This document shows positions 1 through 8,452 of a stretch of 64,000 bases of DNA, one piece after another. The DNA is taken from assembly GCF_026015965.1 (NCBI RefSeq), contig NZ_CP110383.1, positions 1,924,051 to 1,988,050 on the forward strand. The letters run 5' to 3'. The translations under genes and the position numbers were made by a program. This DNA comes from Selenomonas sputigena (lineage in GTDB: Bacteria > Bacillota > Negativicutes > Selenomonadales > Selenomonadaceae). The notes beneath the pieces are model-generated. The model saw only the letters and a list, made by a program, of their open reading frames with translations. It had not been told where the DNA came from and ran no database searches. The first letter of the stretch is position 1. The number at the start of each line of letters is the position of its first letter.

Positions 1-167
1 AACTCAAGCTCGTGCGGCGTCGAGCCGCCATCGCCGAGGTAGACGAGCGTGAAATCGGGCATTTCCACGCGGCTCACTTCCTTGAGACCGAGCGCCTTCT
101 CATAGAAGGCGAGCGAACGCGCGAGGTCACGCACGTTGATGTTGTTATGCAAAAACTTGAATTTCAT
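1..167 (-). CDS. gloA: VOC-family glyoxalase I (lactoylglutathione lyase), 3' end outside the window
   Basis: Only the first 55 codons are inside the window; the gene runs off the left edge. The reading begins MKFKFLHNNINVRDLARSL and continues with FYEKALGLKEV. This is the first beta-alpha unit of the vicinal oxygen chelate fold, with the N-terminal metal-ligand His of HxNINV type. Glyoxalase I converts the hemithioacetal of methylglyoxal and a thiol into a lactoylthioester in the cytosol. The ATG is preceded by GGGAAG. The gene follows the helicase gene with a 9-base gap, so the two may be cotranscribed. Which thiol is used cannot be judged from this fragment. Confidence 0.85.
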   Translation of the reverse strand, partial: MKFKFLHNNINVRDLARSLAFYEKALGLKEVSRVEMPDFTLVYLGDGGSTPHELE

Positions 168-176
168 AAACTTCCC

Positions 177-2447
177 TCACTTCTTCATATCGAAGAATGC
201 AAAATTCTTGCAGTAGTCCATGACGAGAAACCTCTCCTTGTCCTTTCCCTCACCGTTCAAGTCGGCGCAGAAGCGCATGCCCCTGCCGAGCATTTGACTG
301 AACTTGCTCAGCGAATGCACCTTGCGGAAGAAGACGAGATTCACGACGGAAGGAATGTCAAAGCCCGTGTCCAAGACGTCGACGGAAACAGCGATCGTCA
401 GCTGCTCATCGGACAGCGAAAAAGCCTGCACCGCCGCGGCAAGATCAGGCGTACGGACATCGAGCGCACGGATGAAGTCTGCGCCGTAATCGGGATGAAG
501 CCGCTGGAAAATGAAAGCGATCGCCTTCGCCTGCAGACTGTTCTTCGCAAAGATGATCGTCTTGCCGAGCTTGCCGTCCGGCGTTTTGAGACCATGCTGC
601 AAAAGGTTTTCGAGCATCGCCTGGATCGTTTCCTCGCTGAAGAGCCAGTTGTTCACGGCCGGCACGTCGAAATCCTTGCTCGCGATCGCGCCCGTATCGG
701 AATACTCCATCTCCGCGATCGTTCGCTGCTCCTCTGTGAGATCGGCATAGCGAAGGTGCGGCTCCATGATGCCCTCGGGCGCTTCATCGCGCAGAACAAA
801 ATCGACGAGCCAACCGTCGCGGCACGCTTCTGCCAGACGATAGGCGAAAGTAGGCTTTCCGGGCGCAAGGTCGTAGAAACGATAGACATCTTCCTCTCCA
901 GGAGCCTCAGGCGGCAACGACGAGAAGCCCAAAAGGATTGCATCGAAGTAATTCAAGAGAACGATATGGTCTTCGTAGATACTCGGGTGCGATTCGTCGA
1001 TGATGACGAGATCGAAGTGCGCCGGATCGTAGAGGCGCGCTCCCGTTTCTGTCCGACTCTCGTTCACGGCGTCCATCATGATGGTCGCCGTCGCGAAAAC
1101 GATGTCCGCCTGCGCCTCTTCACGTACATCGCCGAGGAGGTCGATGAGCTTCGCGTCGGGCAGCAGCATGCGAAACTGCTCGTAAGCCTGATGCACAAGT
1201 TCCTCGCGGTCAGCAAGGTAGAGCACCTTGCCGACGGCTTTCTGATGGAGCAGCGCTTCAATGGCGCCCGCCGCCATGCGCGTCTTCCCTGTGCCCGGCG
1301 GTGTGGAAACGAGAAGCCGTCGCACGCCTCGATGCACGTCCTCGCATATACGCCAGACGGCTTCCTGCTGATAGGGGCGGTTCACAATGTCTTCAGCAAG
1401 GTCTGGATGTCCGTCCGGATCGTAAAGGCGGCGGAAGTGCAGACGCCGCTCCAAACCGACGCGCGAAAAGCATCCATGAATCGGACGCAATGTGCCGCTC
1501 GCCTCATCCAGATAGCAGTATCCTCCCTCGCGCAGGAGAAAAATATAGGGACGCTCGCCGTACTTCTGTTCCATGAGCGTCGCCCATTCCTTCGCCTGAG
1601 CGACGCCGTCTTCTGCGGAATGCTCCGCCGCCTTGACCGCCATGACGGCCAGCGGTTTCTTCTCGGCATCGGTGAAGAGGAGGTCGACTGTCGGCGTCTT
1701 TTTTCCCGCGCCCTCGATCTGCGCGTTCATGAAGAAGTCCTCACCCAAAGTCCATCCCGCCTGCGCACTGTCCACCAGGATGTAGCGGCCGCGCGTCTCG
1801 GCGAGAAGGTCGGCAGGCACCTCGACGACGCTGCCGTTCCTGTTTTTTTCCCGCAGGGCGGCAAACTTCTCCGAAGCCTCGCGGTTCTTCTTGCGCCGCG
1901 GTAAAAGGGCGCCGCCTTCGAACGGCTCCTTGTAGAGTTTCAGGAGTTTCAGAGGATTCGCATTGCATTCCTTGCCGCCCGTCGGCAAAAGGCTCTCATT
2001 GAAAGGAGTCGGCGAAAAACCTTCCTCGTAGCACGCCGCCAACCATGAAAGGGCTGCGTGCAGTCCGCGCAGCGCGAGCAAGGCCTCCTCGCGTGAGACG
2101 TCCATGCCGCGATAAGCAACGACATTGCCGAGATGCAGGATGTAATGCACGAGATAATTCATTCCAGCCGGACGGAGTTTCTTGAGCGTCGGCTCATGAA
2201 TGAGGCGAGCGATCGCCTCGCGATACGGCAGCGCGAGTCCCGCATCGTGCGTGAACATCCAGCGCACCGCCAGCTTGACTGCACGCGCCGACAAAATCAC
2301 ACACTCTGGGTATGACGTGCCGAAGCGCCGCTCCGCCTCCATCGCCGTCTTCGCGATCGCCTTGTAATCCTTTCGCGCCATCAAGAAATCAAAATTTGAT
2401 GCCATGTCCTCACCGTTCTTTCCCTGATCGAGCTGCTGCGCAAGCAT
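177..2447 (-). CDS. Orphan HsdR-like DEAD/DEAH helicase (type I restriction R-subunit family), short C-terminus
   Basis: A 756-residue protein resembling the motor part of EcoEI-type HsdR subunits. Residues about 15-150 look like a DUF4145 domain (SNFDFLMARKDY), a common HsdR N-terminus. Around 230-340 is a divergent nuclease-like segment. A Walker A PPGTGKT lies near residue 382, a DESH box near 484, and a second RecA domain ends with GRGMRF. The protein stops at DYCKNFAFFDMKK, where full HsdR subunits usually continue for a few hundred residues. No hsdM or hsdS gene lies in the window, so it is either a remnant or a stand-alone helicase. The start is uncertain: the internal ATG at 2405 (MASNFDF) matches the usual family start better than the upstream ATG, and neither has a well-spaced ribosome binding site. 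Confidence 0.75.
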   Translation of the reverse strand: MLAQQLDQGKNGEDMASNFDFLMARKDYKAIAKTAMEAERRFGTSYPECVILSARAVKLAVRWMFTHDAGLALPYREAIARLIHEPTLKKLRPAGMNYLVHYILHLGNVVAYRGMDVSREEALLALRGLHAALSWLAACYEEGFSPTPFNESLLPTGGKECNANPLKLLKLYKEPFEGGALLPRRKKNREASEKFAALREKNRNGSVVEVPADLLAETRGRYILVDSAQAGWTLGEDFFMNAQIEGAGKKTPTVDLLFTDAEKKPLAVMAVKAAEHSAEDGVAQAKEWATLMEQKYGERPYIFLLREGGYCYLDEASGTLRPIHGCFSRVGLERRLHFRRLYDPDGHPDLAEDIVNRPYQQEAVWRICEDVHRGVRRLLVSTPPGTGKTRMAAGAIEALLHQKAVGKVLYLADREELVHQAYEQFRMLLPDAKLIDLLGDVREEAQADIVFATATIMMDAVNESRTETGARLYDPAHFDLVIIDESHPSIYEDHIVLLNYFDAILLGFSSLPPEAPGEEDVYRFYDLAPGKPTFAYRLAEACRDGWLVDFVLRDEAPEGIMEPHLRYADLTEEQRTIAEMEYSDTGAIASKDFDVPAVNNWLFSEETIQAMLENLLQHGLKTPDGKLGKTIIFAKNSLQAKAIAFIFQRLHPDYGADFIRALDVRTPDLAAAVQAFSLSDEQLTIAVSVDVLDTGFDIPSVVNLVFFRKVHSLSKFSQMLGRGMRFCADLNGEGKDKERFLVMDYCKNFAFFDMKK

Positions 2448-2482
2448 CTCCTGCGCCAGCCCCGGTTTCTCTCACGAGAATC

Positions 2483-3898
2483 TCAATTCACGTGGGCGCC
2501 CTTTCCATCCCTGCGGCGCCCGCTCATATATCTTATGCCGTCGGTCTTGCGCGACTGCGTGAGATCGACGATCTCGTCATGCTCCTTCTGCGGCTCTCGC
2601 CCAAGGCGGCAGAGGACGCGCGTGATGCGCACGCCCTCCGTTTCCTCGACAAAGAACTGTGCATCGCCGAATGCCGCCTTCTGTCCGATGCGCGGTGGAT
2701 TGTCGACGTGCGCCGAAAGCCAGCCGCCCACGCTGTCGATCTCCTCCTCGTCGATCGCGACCTCCAGGATGTCCTCAAGTTCCTCCAAAAGCATCTTGGC
2801 GTCGACGGAGTAAAGGCACGCACCCTTCTTTTCCACCAGCGGGCGATCCGTATCGAACTCGTCCTGAATATCTCCGACGATTTCCTCGATGACGTCCTCG
2901 ATCGTGACCATGCCCGCCGTGCCGCCATACTCATCGACGACAATGGCGAGCTGCGAGCGCTCCTGCTGCATCGTCTGCAAAAGGCGGCTGACGGCCATGG
3001 CCTCGGGCACGACGAGCGCATGGCGCGCGAGCTTCCGAAGATCGGGCGATTCTTTCTTGTAAAGCGTTTGTAAAAAGTCCTTGATATGCAAAAAGCCGAT
3101 GACGTTGTCCTTGCCCCCGTCGCAGATCGGATAGCGCGTGAGCCTCTCCTCCATCGCCGTCTCAATGCTCTCTTCCAAAGAGTCCTCAAGATCGAGGCAG
3201 ACCATGTCCGTGCGCGGAATCATGATCTCGCGCACGGAGAGATCGGCGAAGTCAAAGACGTTGTCGACAAATTCCAATTCCGTCTTATCGATGAAGCCTT
3301 GGCGATGACTCTCCTCCATGAGGACGCGGATCTCCTCTTCCGTATGCGCCACATCCTCCTCCTTCGTCACGACGGAGAAGCCCATGCGTTCCTCCGCCCA
3401 GTTCGCGACGTGATTCAGCAGCCAGACGAAAGGATACATGATGCGCTGGAAGACGAGGAGCGGCAAGGCGACTGTGAGCGCGACACTCTCGACCTTGCGG
3501 ATCGCGACATTCTTCGGAATCAGCTCGCCGCCCACGATGTGCAGCGAGGTGATGAGGAAGAACGCGATGGCGAAGGAGACGGTTTCAACCGCGCTCTCCG
3601 GCACGCCGAACCACGAAAATGCCGGATGCAGCAAGGAAGCGACAACAGGCTCACCGAGCCAGCCCAAGCCCAGGGAAACGATGGTGATGCCAAGCTGCGT
3701 GACGGAAAGCGCCACGTCAAGGCGATCGGCCAGCTTCTTCGCATACGATGCGCGGCGGTTGCCCTCGGCGATGAGCACGTCGAGCCGAGAACTGCGCATC
3801 TTGACGATGGAAAACTCCGCCGCAACGAAGAACGCATTGCCGAAGACGAGCAGAAAGACGACAAGAATTTTCAAAGACAATAAAAAAGGATCTTCCAA
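2483..3898 (-). CDS. CNNM/CBS-pair/CorC_HlyC membrane protein (hemolysin family)
   Basis: An integral membrane protein of the CorC/YhdP family linked to divalent cation (Mg2+) export or homeostasis. Residues about 1-190 form a CNNM/DUF21 domain with three to four membrane helices (KILVVFLLVFGNAFFVAAEF). Two CBS domains follow, with the marker MIPRTDM and the hinge VVDEYGGTAGMVTIEDVIEEIVG. The C-terminus is a CorC_HlyC domain. The most likely start is a TTG at 3898, well spaced behind GGGGGAG; an in-frame GTG at 3922 would add eight residues but has no such site. About 470 residues is normal for the family. The substrate cannot be decided from sequence. Confidence 0.9.
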   Translation of the reverse strand: MEDPFLLSLKILVVFLLVFGNAFFVAAEFSIVKMRSSRLDVLIAEGNRRASYAKKLADRLDVALSVTQLGITIVSLGLGWLGEPVVASLLHPAFSWFGVPESAVETVSFAIAFFLITSLHIVGGELIPKNVAIRKVESVALTVALPLLVFQRIMYPFVWLLNHVANWAEERMGFSVVTKEEDVAHTEEEIRVLMEESHRQGFIDKTELEFVDNVFDFADLSVREIMIPRTDMVCLDLEDSLEESIETAMEERLTRYPICDGGKDNVIGFLHIKDFLQTLYKKESPDLRKLARHALVVPEAMAVSRLLQTMQQERSQLAIVVDEYGGTAGMVTIEDVIEEIVGDIQDEFDTDRPLVEKKGACLYSVDAKMLLEELEDILEVAIDEEEIDSVGGWLSAHVDNPPRIGQKAAFGDAQFFVEETEGVRITRVLCRLGREPQKEHDEIVDLTQSRKTDGIRYMSGRRRDGKGAHVN

Positions 3899-3944
3899 GA
3901 ACTCTCCCCCATCAAAATGCACTGATATATCTTACTTTAAACAT

Positions 3945-6179
3945 TTATTCTACAATCGCTTTTGCTTTTCCTGCTCCCTTTTTGCTGTCCAAAGGGGAAT
4001 TCATCATCTCTTGTGCGGACGGCAGCGGCGCATACTCGGCGAGGAACGCCGCCATCTCCTCCTCCGAAAGCGCAGGTGCACCAAAACTGCGGGCAGGGCG
4101 CACATCTTTCTGACCTGCGCGAGACGGTGCAGACCTCGCCGACGTTGCCCGCAGTGCACGCGAGTCGAGATCGGGCTTTCCCTCCTTGTCGTCGCAGCTC
4201 ATGCGGCAGCGCGGGTAGTTCGAGCAGCCCCAGAAGTCGCCGTTTTTGCCGCGGCGCTTCACGAGGACGCCGTTTTGACAGCGCGGGCACGGATGCTCGC
4301 CCCCGCGCTCGATCTTCGCGTCGAGCGCCTTCGCCACAAGGCGGCGCGTGAAAGCGACCTGCGCCGACAGAAACTCTTCGAGCGTGCCCTCGCCGTCTGC
4401 CATCGAGTGCAGCTTGTCCTCCCAAAGCGCCGTGGCGTCAGGATAGACGAGATCGTCGGGCAGGGCGTCGACGAGGAGGTACGCCGTATCGGTCGGATAG
4501 AGCAGCTTCTTCTTGCCCTTCGCCGAAAGGAAGCGCCGCTTGATGAGATCGTCGATGATCGCCGCACGCGTCGCCTCCGTGCCGATGCCGTAGACGTCCT
4601 TGAGGCGTTTCTTCGCCTCAGGATCGAGCACGTACTTGTGGATCTCCTTCATGCCCTGCAGAAGCGTCGCCGGCGTGAAACGCGGCGGCGGCTTCGTCGC
4701 ACGCTTCTTGAGCGCGCCGCTCAAGTACGTCACGGCGTCGCCCTTCTTCAAGGGCGGCAGGACGCCGCCTTCTTCTTCCTCGCCGTCTGCATCGCCCGCA
4801 TCAGCTTCTTCGCCCGCGCCCTTCTTCGCCGTGCGGTAAATGGCACGCCAGCCCGCCTGAATCTCGCGCCGCCCGTTCACGGCGAACGCCTCGCCGTGAT
4901 AGTCGAGAGCCGCACGCGTCTTTTCGTAGACATGCTCGGGATAGAACTGCGCGATGAACGCCTGCGCGATCAGGCGGTAGATGTTCGCTTCCGTCTCCGT
5001 GAGCGTCCCGAGCCGCGCGTGCACGCACGTCGGAATGATCGCATGGTGCGCCGTCACCTTCTTGTCGTTCCATGCGCGGCTCTTGATCTTCGCGTCCGCG
5101 CCGCCCGCCCAATGCGACAGAGCCGCATCGTCGCCATCCCTGAGATGCGCGAGGATCGCGGACGCATCCTTTCGCTGGTTCAGCGGCAGATATTCCGAGT
5201 CCGAGCGCGGGTATGTCGTGAGCTTCTTCTCGTAGAGCTTCTGCGCCGTATCGAGCACGAGCTGCGGTTCGTAGCCGTACTTCCTGCCCGCGAGCACCTG
5301 AAGCGATGAAAGCGAAAACGGCAGCCGCTGCCCCTCCGTCTTCTTCGCGCGATGCAGCTCCGTCACGCGCCCGTCTGCAGGCGGCTCGGCGAAACCCGCA
5401 AGACGCGCCTGTGCCGCCGCCTCGTCGACGAGCCTTCCCTCGCGGTCAAGCCCCGGCTCCTCCTCGCGCGGCTTCCAGACGGCTATGAAATCCCCGTCTG
5501 CATGGCGGAACTTCGCGCGAATCTCGAAGTAATCGACGGGCTTGAAGCCCTCGATCTCGCGCTCGCGGCGCACGACGAGCGCCAAGGTCGGCGTCTTGAC
5601 CCTGCCCACGGGCAGGACGAGCTTCTTGTGCCCCGCGCGGCGTGCCGCGAGCGTATAGGCGCGCGAAAGATTCATGCCGATGAGCCAGTCGGCGCGGGCA
5701 CGCGCCAGCGCCGACTGCTTGAGCGCGTAGAAGTCGCTGTTCTCGCGAAGATCCGCATTCGCCTCGCGGATGCTCTTCTCGTCGAGCGCGTTCAGAAGGA
5801 TGCGCTTGACGGGCTTTTCGTTGCCGACGAAATCGAGCACCTCGTCGATCAAAAGCTGCCCCTCGCGGTCGGGGTCGCCCGCATGGACGATCTCATCGGC
5901 ACGCGCGATGAGATCCTTGACGATGCGGAACTGCCGCGCTGCCGACGGCGCGACGACGAGCTGCCACTCGGCGGGCACGATGGGCAGATCCTCCGTGCGC
6001 CAGAACTTGTACTTCTCGCTGTACTCCTCCGGCTCCTTCTGTCGCAGGATATGACCGAAGCCCCACGTCACCGCGCCTTCCGCCGTTTCCAGCCAGCCGT
6101 CGTGCGAGCGCACAGGGCCTTCGAGGCACTTGGCAATCTCGCGCCCCATGCTCGGTTTCTCCGCAATGTAGAGCCGCAA
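3945..6179 (-). CDS. topB: DNA topoisomerase III (type IA)
   Basis: A cytosolic type IA topoisomerase that passes single strands and decatenates DNA. The Toprim start is RLYIAEKPSMGREIA with HAGDPDREGQLLIDEV as the acidic motif. The active-site region carries YPRSDSEYL, and TYGIGTEATRA-type sequence (VYGIGTEATRAAI) follows. The C-terminus has one C4 zinc ribbon (CPRCQNG, then CSNYPRC) and a basic tail. The true start is TTG at 6179, seven bases after GGAGG; the longer upstream reading frame runs into a dispersed repeat. The protein has 744 residues, about 90 more than E. coli TopB because of the zinc ribbon and tail. It is divergent from lysA. Confidence 0.93.
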   Translation of the reverse strand: MRLYIAEKPSMGREIAKCLEGPVRSHDGWLETAEGAVTWGFGHILRQKEPEEYSEKYKFWRTEDLPIVPAEWQLVVAPSAARQFRIVKDLIARADEIVHAGDPDREGQLLIDEVLDFVGNEKPVKRILLNALDEKSIREANADLRENSDFYALKQSALARARADWLIGMNLSRAYTLAARRAGHKKLVLPVGRVKTPTLALVVRREREIEGFKPVDYFEIRAKFRHADGDFIAVWKPREEEPGLDREGRLVDEAAAQARLAGFAEPPADGRVTELHRAKKTEGQRLPFSLSSLQVLAGRKYGYEPQLVLDTAQKLYEKKLTTYPRSDSEYLPLNQRKDASAILAHLRDGDDAALSHWAGGADAKIKSRAWNDKKVTAHHAIIPTCVHARLGTLTETEANIYRLIAQAFIAQFYPEHVYEKTRAALDYHGEAFAVNGRREIQAGWRAIYRTAKKGAGEEADAGDADGEEEEGGVLPPLKKGDAVTYLSGALKKRATKPPPRFTPATLLQGMKEIHKYVLDPEAKKRLKDVYGIGTEATRAAIIDDLIKRRFLSAKGKKKLLYPTDTAYLLVDALPDDLVYPDATALWEDKLHSMADGEGTLEEFLSAQVAFTRRLVAKALDAKIERGGEHPCPRCQNGVLVKRRGKNGDFWGCSNYPRCRMSCDDKEGKPDLDSRALRATSARSAPSRAGQKDVRPARSFGAPALSEEEMAAFLAEYAPLPSAQEMMNSPLDSKKGAGKAKAIVE

Positions 6180-6209
6180 GGCTTCTCCTCCTTTCCGCGC
6201 ACAGCGATA

Positions 6210-6313
6210 TTTTATGAAAGCCCAAGAAGCCAAGCCGAAGGCGCAGGCTGCTTGGGTAACTTTCTTTAAGGGCGGCGCACTTTTGTCCACAAAGCGGACG
6301 TTTGTGCGTGCAG
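6210..6313 (-). repeat. Dispersed repeat family B, copy 1
   Basis: About 100 bases between topB and lysA. Its reverse complement aligns nearly throughout with 18566-18674 and partly with 11206-11270. Shared parts are CGCACAAACGTCC, then CTTTGTG, then GTGCGCCGCCCTTA, then the core CTGCGCC-TTCGG-CTTG-CTTCTTGG and CTTTCATA. The core also appears in the copies at 34591-34716 and 54930-55167. No transposase or target-site duplication was identified. Confidence 0.75.
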
Positions 6314-6364
6314 TTTCTCATGCAAATCAAATATTCTCTTCTATTATACCACAAATCGCCTTCA

Positions 6365-6393
6365 TTGACAGCCCTGCGCTGCATTGTTATAAT
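6365..6393 (+). promoter_or_regulatory. Sigma-70 promoter of lysA
   Basis: TTGACA and TATAAT are separated by exactly 17 bases, an ideal housekeeping promoter. The predicted start of transcription is near 6400, leaving a leader of about 60 bases before the lysA start codon. Confidence 0.85.
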
Positions 6394-6408
6394 GGCGAAA
6401 GAATCAGC

Positions 6409-6429
6409 GCCGCCGCACAGGCGGCTTTT
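6409..6429 (+). promoter_or_regulatory. Terminator-like hairpin in the lysA leader
   Basis: GCCGCC and GGCGGC form a 6-bp GC stem around a 5-base loop, followed by TTTT. It begins about ten bases after the predicted transcription start and lies before the ribosome binding site. It could be an attenuator or simply protect the 5' end of the mRNA. It is far too short to be a lysine riboswitch. Confidence 0.4.
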
Positions 6430-6462
6430 CACTCCATCAGAAACATTTTGGGAGGCGTCCTT

Positions 6463-7722
6463 ATGACAGAAAAAGTTTTCCCCATAAGCCGCGAGAGGCT
6501 TGAGGAAATCATCGAACAATATCCGACACCCTTTCACATCTACGACGAAAAGGCCATTCGCGAGAACTTCCGCCGCTTCAAGCGAGCCTTCTCGTGGGCG
6601 CCGAACTTCACCGAGCACTTCGCCGTCAAGGCAGCGCCAAATCCGCGCCTCCTGCAGATTCTGCACGAAGAGGGCGCGGGCACGGACTGCAGCTCCATCG
6701 CCGAACTGCTCCTCTCCGAGGCCGCCGGCGTCAAGGGCGAAGAGATCATGCTGACCTCGAACGACACGCCCGCCGAGGAATTCCAGAAAGCGCGCGAACT
6801 CGGCGCCATCATCAACCTCGACGACATCAGCCACATCGACTACCTCGAAAAGTGCGCGGGCTTCCCCGACTGCCTCTCCTTCCGCTACAATCCCGGCCCG
6901 CTCATCGAAGGCAACGACATCATCGGCAAGCCGACCGAGGCGAAGTACGGCCTTACGCACCACCAGATCTTCGACGCCTACAAGATCGCACGCGAAAAGG
7001 GCGTCAAGCGCTTCGGCCTGCACACCATGGTCATATCGAGCGAGCTTAGGAATGAAGCCTTCCTCTTCACGGCGGAACTCATGTTCAACCTCGCCGTCGA
7101 AATCAAAAAGCGCCTCGGCATCTCGCTCGAATTCATCAACCTCGGCGGCGGCTTCGGCATTCCCTACCGCCCCGAAGAAGAAGCCATCGACGTCGAGCGC
7201 GTCGGAAGCGGCATCGAAGCGCTCTACAAGAAGATCATCGAGCCGGCGGGACTCGCAGGCCTCGCCATCAAGGCAGAATCCGGCCGCTACATCACGGGAC
7301 CCTACGGCTGGCTCGTCACGACGGCGCTGCATGAAAAGAAGACGTACAAGGACTACATCGGACTCGACGCCTGCATGGCGAACCTCATGCGCCCCGCGCT
7401 CTACGGCGCGTATCACCACATCACCGTCGTCGGCAAGGAAGACGCCTTCTGCGATCACATCTACGACGTTACAGGATCACTCTGCGAAAACAACGACAAA
7501 TTCGCCATCGACCGCAAACTGCCGAAGATCGACATCGGCGACCGCATCGTCATCCACGACACCGGCGCACACGGCCACGCCATGGGCTTCAACTACAACG
7601 GCAAGCTCAGAAGCGCGGAACTGCTGCTCCGAGAAGACGGCAGCGTCGAACTCATCCGCCGCGCCGAAACTCTCGATGACTACTTCGCCACCCTCGACAT
7701 CCCCGGCGGTTTGATGAAGTAG
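6463..7722 (+). CDS. lysA: Diaminopimelate decarboxylase
   Basis: A PLP enzyme of fold type III that decarboxylates meso-diaminopimelate to L-lysine in the cytosol, the last lysine step. The PLP lysine is K56 in HFAVKAAPN. The glycine loop INLGGGFGIPY and the PLP phosphate region (ESGRYITGPYGWL) follow, and CENNDKFA near residue 345 is the conserved C-terminal cysteine region. The 419-residue length is normal. The ATG follows GGGAGGCGTCCTT; the longer upstream frame runs into the repeat and lies before the promoter, so it was rejected. The gene has its own promoter and downstream hairpin and is convergent with ddh, another diaminopimelate enzyme. Confidence 0.93.
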   Translation: MTEKVFPISRERLEEIIEQYPTPFHIYDEKAIRENFRRFKRAFSWAPNFTEHFAVKAAPNPRLLQILHEEGAGTDCSSIAELLLSEAAGVKGEEIMLTSNDTPAEEFQKARELGAIINLDDISHIDYLEKCAGFPDCLSFRYNPGPLIEGNDIIGKPTEAKYGLTHHQIFDAYKIAREKGVKRFGLHTMVISSELRNEAFLFTAELMFNLAVEIKKRLGISLEFINLGGGFGIPYRPEEEAIDVERVGSGIEALYKKIIEPAGLAGLAIKAESGRYITGPYGWLVTTALHEKKTYKDYIGLDACMANLMRPALYGAYHHITVVGKEDAFCDHIYDVTGSLCENNDKFAIDRKLPKIDIGDRIVIHDTGAHGHAMGFNYNGKLRSAELLLREDGSVELIRRAETLDDYFATLDIPGGLMK

Positions 7723-7736
7723 AGTATCACAACAGG

Positions 7737-7781
7737 GCTATGCGAAGATGTCAAAGATCATCGCATAGCTCATATCTTTTT
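7737..7781 (+). terminator. Rho-independent terminator of lysA
   Basis: GCTATGCGA and TCGCATAGC form a perfect 9-bp outer stem with a GAT/ATC inner pair, followed a few bases later by CTTTTTC. Confidence 0.7.
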
Positions 7782-7813
7782 CAGCTTTCTCTAAGGCGTG
7801 AGTATATTACAAA

Positions 7814-8332
7814 ATGTTTACCTGCAGATCCTTTCTCATCAGACCCAAGGTGCGCATATCCGATTTGAACCATATCGATCCGGCATGGTTTGTCGATGTA
7901 ACGGACGCCAAGGAGCTCAAAAAGATTGCCAGGCATGTGGACAAAAAATATATAGACGGCGCTATTCTGCTAAGCTATTTTGATAAAGAAATATTAACCT
8001 TCCGTGAATGGGACTCCCTTAATTATCTCTGGGTTTACCTCGCCGTCGCCATCGATAAACTGCTGCAAGATGGAATAGCCTCCATGTCCTTTCCAGATGC
8101 TCCAATGGAGATGGACTTTGAAGAATATGACAGAGGTTTTATAAAATTGCATACAAAGTGGAACAATAAGCGCTTTTTTGTCCCAGAAAAGGAACTGCTG
8201 CTCACCTTGCTTCAGGGAGCTGTCAATTTTTTTGACGCCATCAATAAGCCGTTGGATCTACACAGTACATATGCATTAGAGCGGCAGTACTTTGATGATC
8301 TATTGCAGCGAGTCTACGGCAAGTTTTTGTGA
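7814..8332 (+). CDS. Hypothetical protein, 172 residues
   Basis: I do not recognise a family. The protein is soluble, acidic to neutral, rich in aromatic residues and leucine, and has no signal peptide or membrane segment. Its base composition is clearly more AT-rich than the genes on either side (AAA, ATA and TTT codons are frequent), which suggests recent acquisition. The ATG has only a weak, distant AAGG as ribosome binding site. The gene sits between the terminators of lysA and ddh, so it is a single transcription unit. The frame is open over the whole stretch and has no shadowing alternative gene. Confidence 0.6.
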   Translation: MFTCRSFLIRPKVRISDLNHIDPAWFVDVTDAKELKKIARHVDKKYIDGAILLSYFDKEILTFREWDSLNYLWVYLAVAIDKLLQDGIASMSFPDAPMEMDFEEYDRGFIKLHTKWNNKRFFVPEKELLLTLLQGAVNFFDAINKPLDLHSTYALERQYFDDLLQRVYGKFL

Positions 8333-8379
8333 TGGTATGTGTCTTTGCACCCGATGTATTTTCCGTTCGTATTCTATAG

Positions 8380-8415
8380 AAGGAAGGGCGCCGTCAGCCG
8401 ACGGCGCCCTTCCTT
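8380..8415. terminator. Bidirectional terminator between the hypothetical gene and ddh
   Basis: A perfect 16-bp inverted repeat, AAGGAAGGGCGCCGTC with a 4-base loop. The ends of the stem supply the short T runs on both strands. It lies between converging genes. Confidence 0.75.
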
Positions 8416-8452
8416 GTTGCTCATGCTGTTCACAATACCGAAACTCTTTCCC

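Noticed and set aside
12-1904. 630-codon open frame on the plus strand at the window start
   Set aside because: Antisense to the helicase gene, whose frame has Walker motifs.
6400-6462. Lysine riboswitch before lysA
   Set aside because: The leader is about 60 bases, far below the size of the L-box aptamer.
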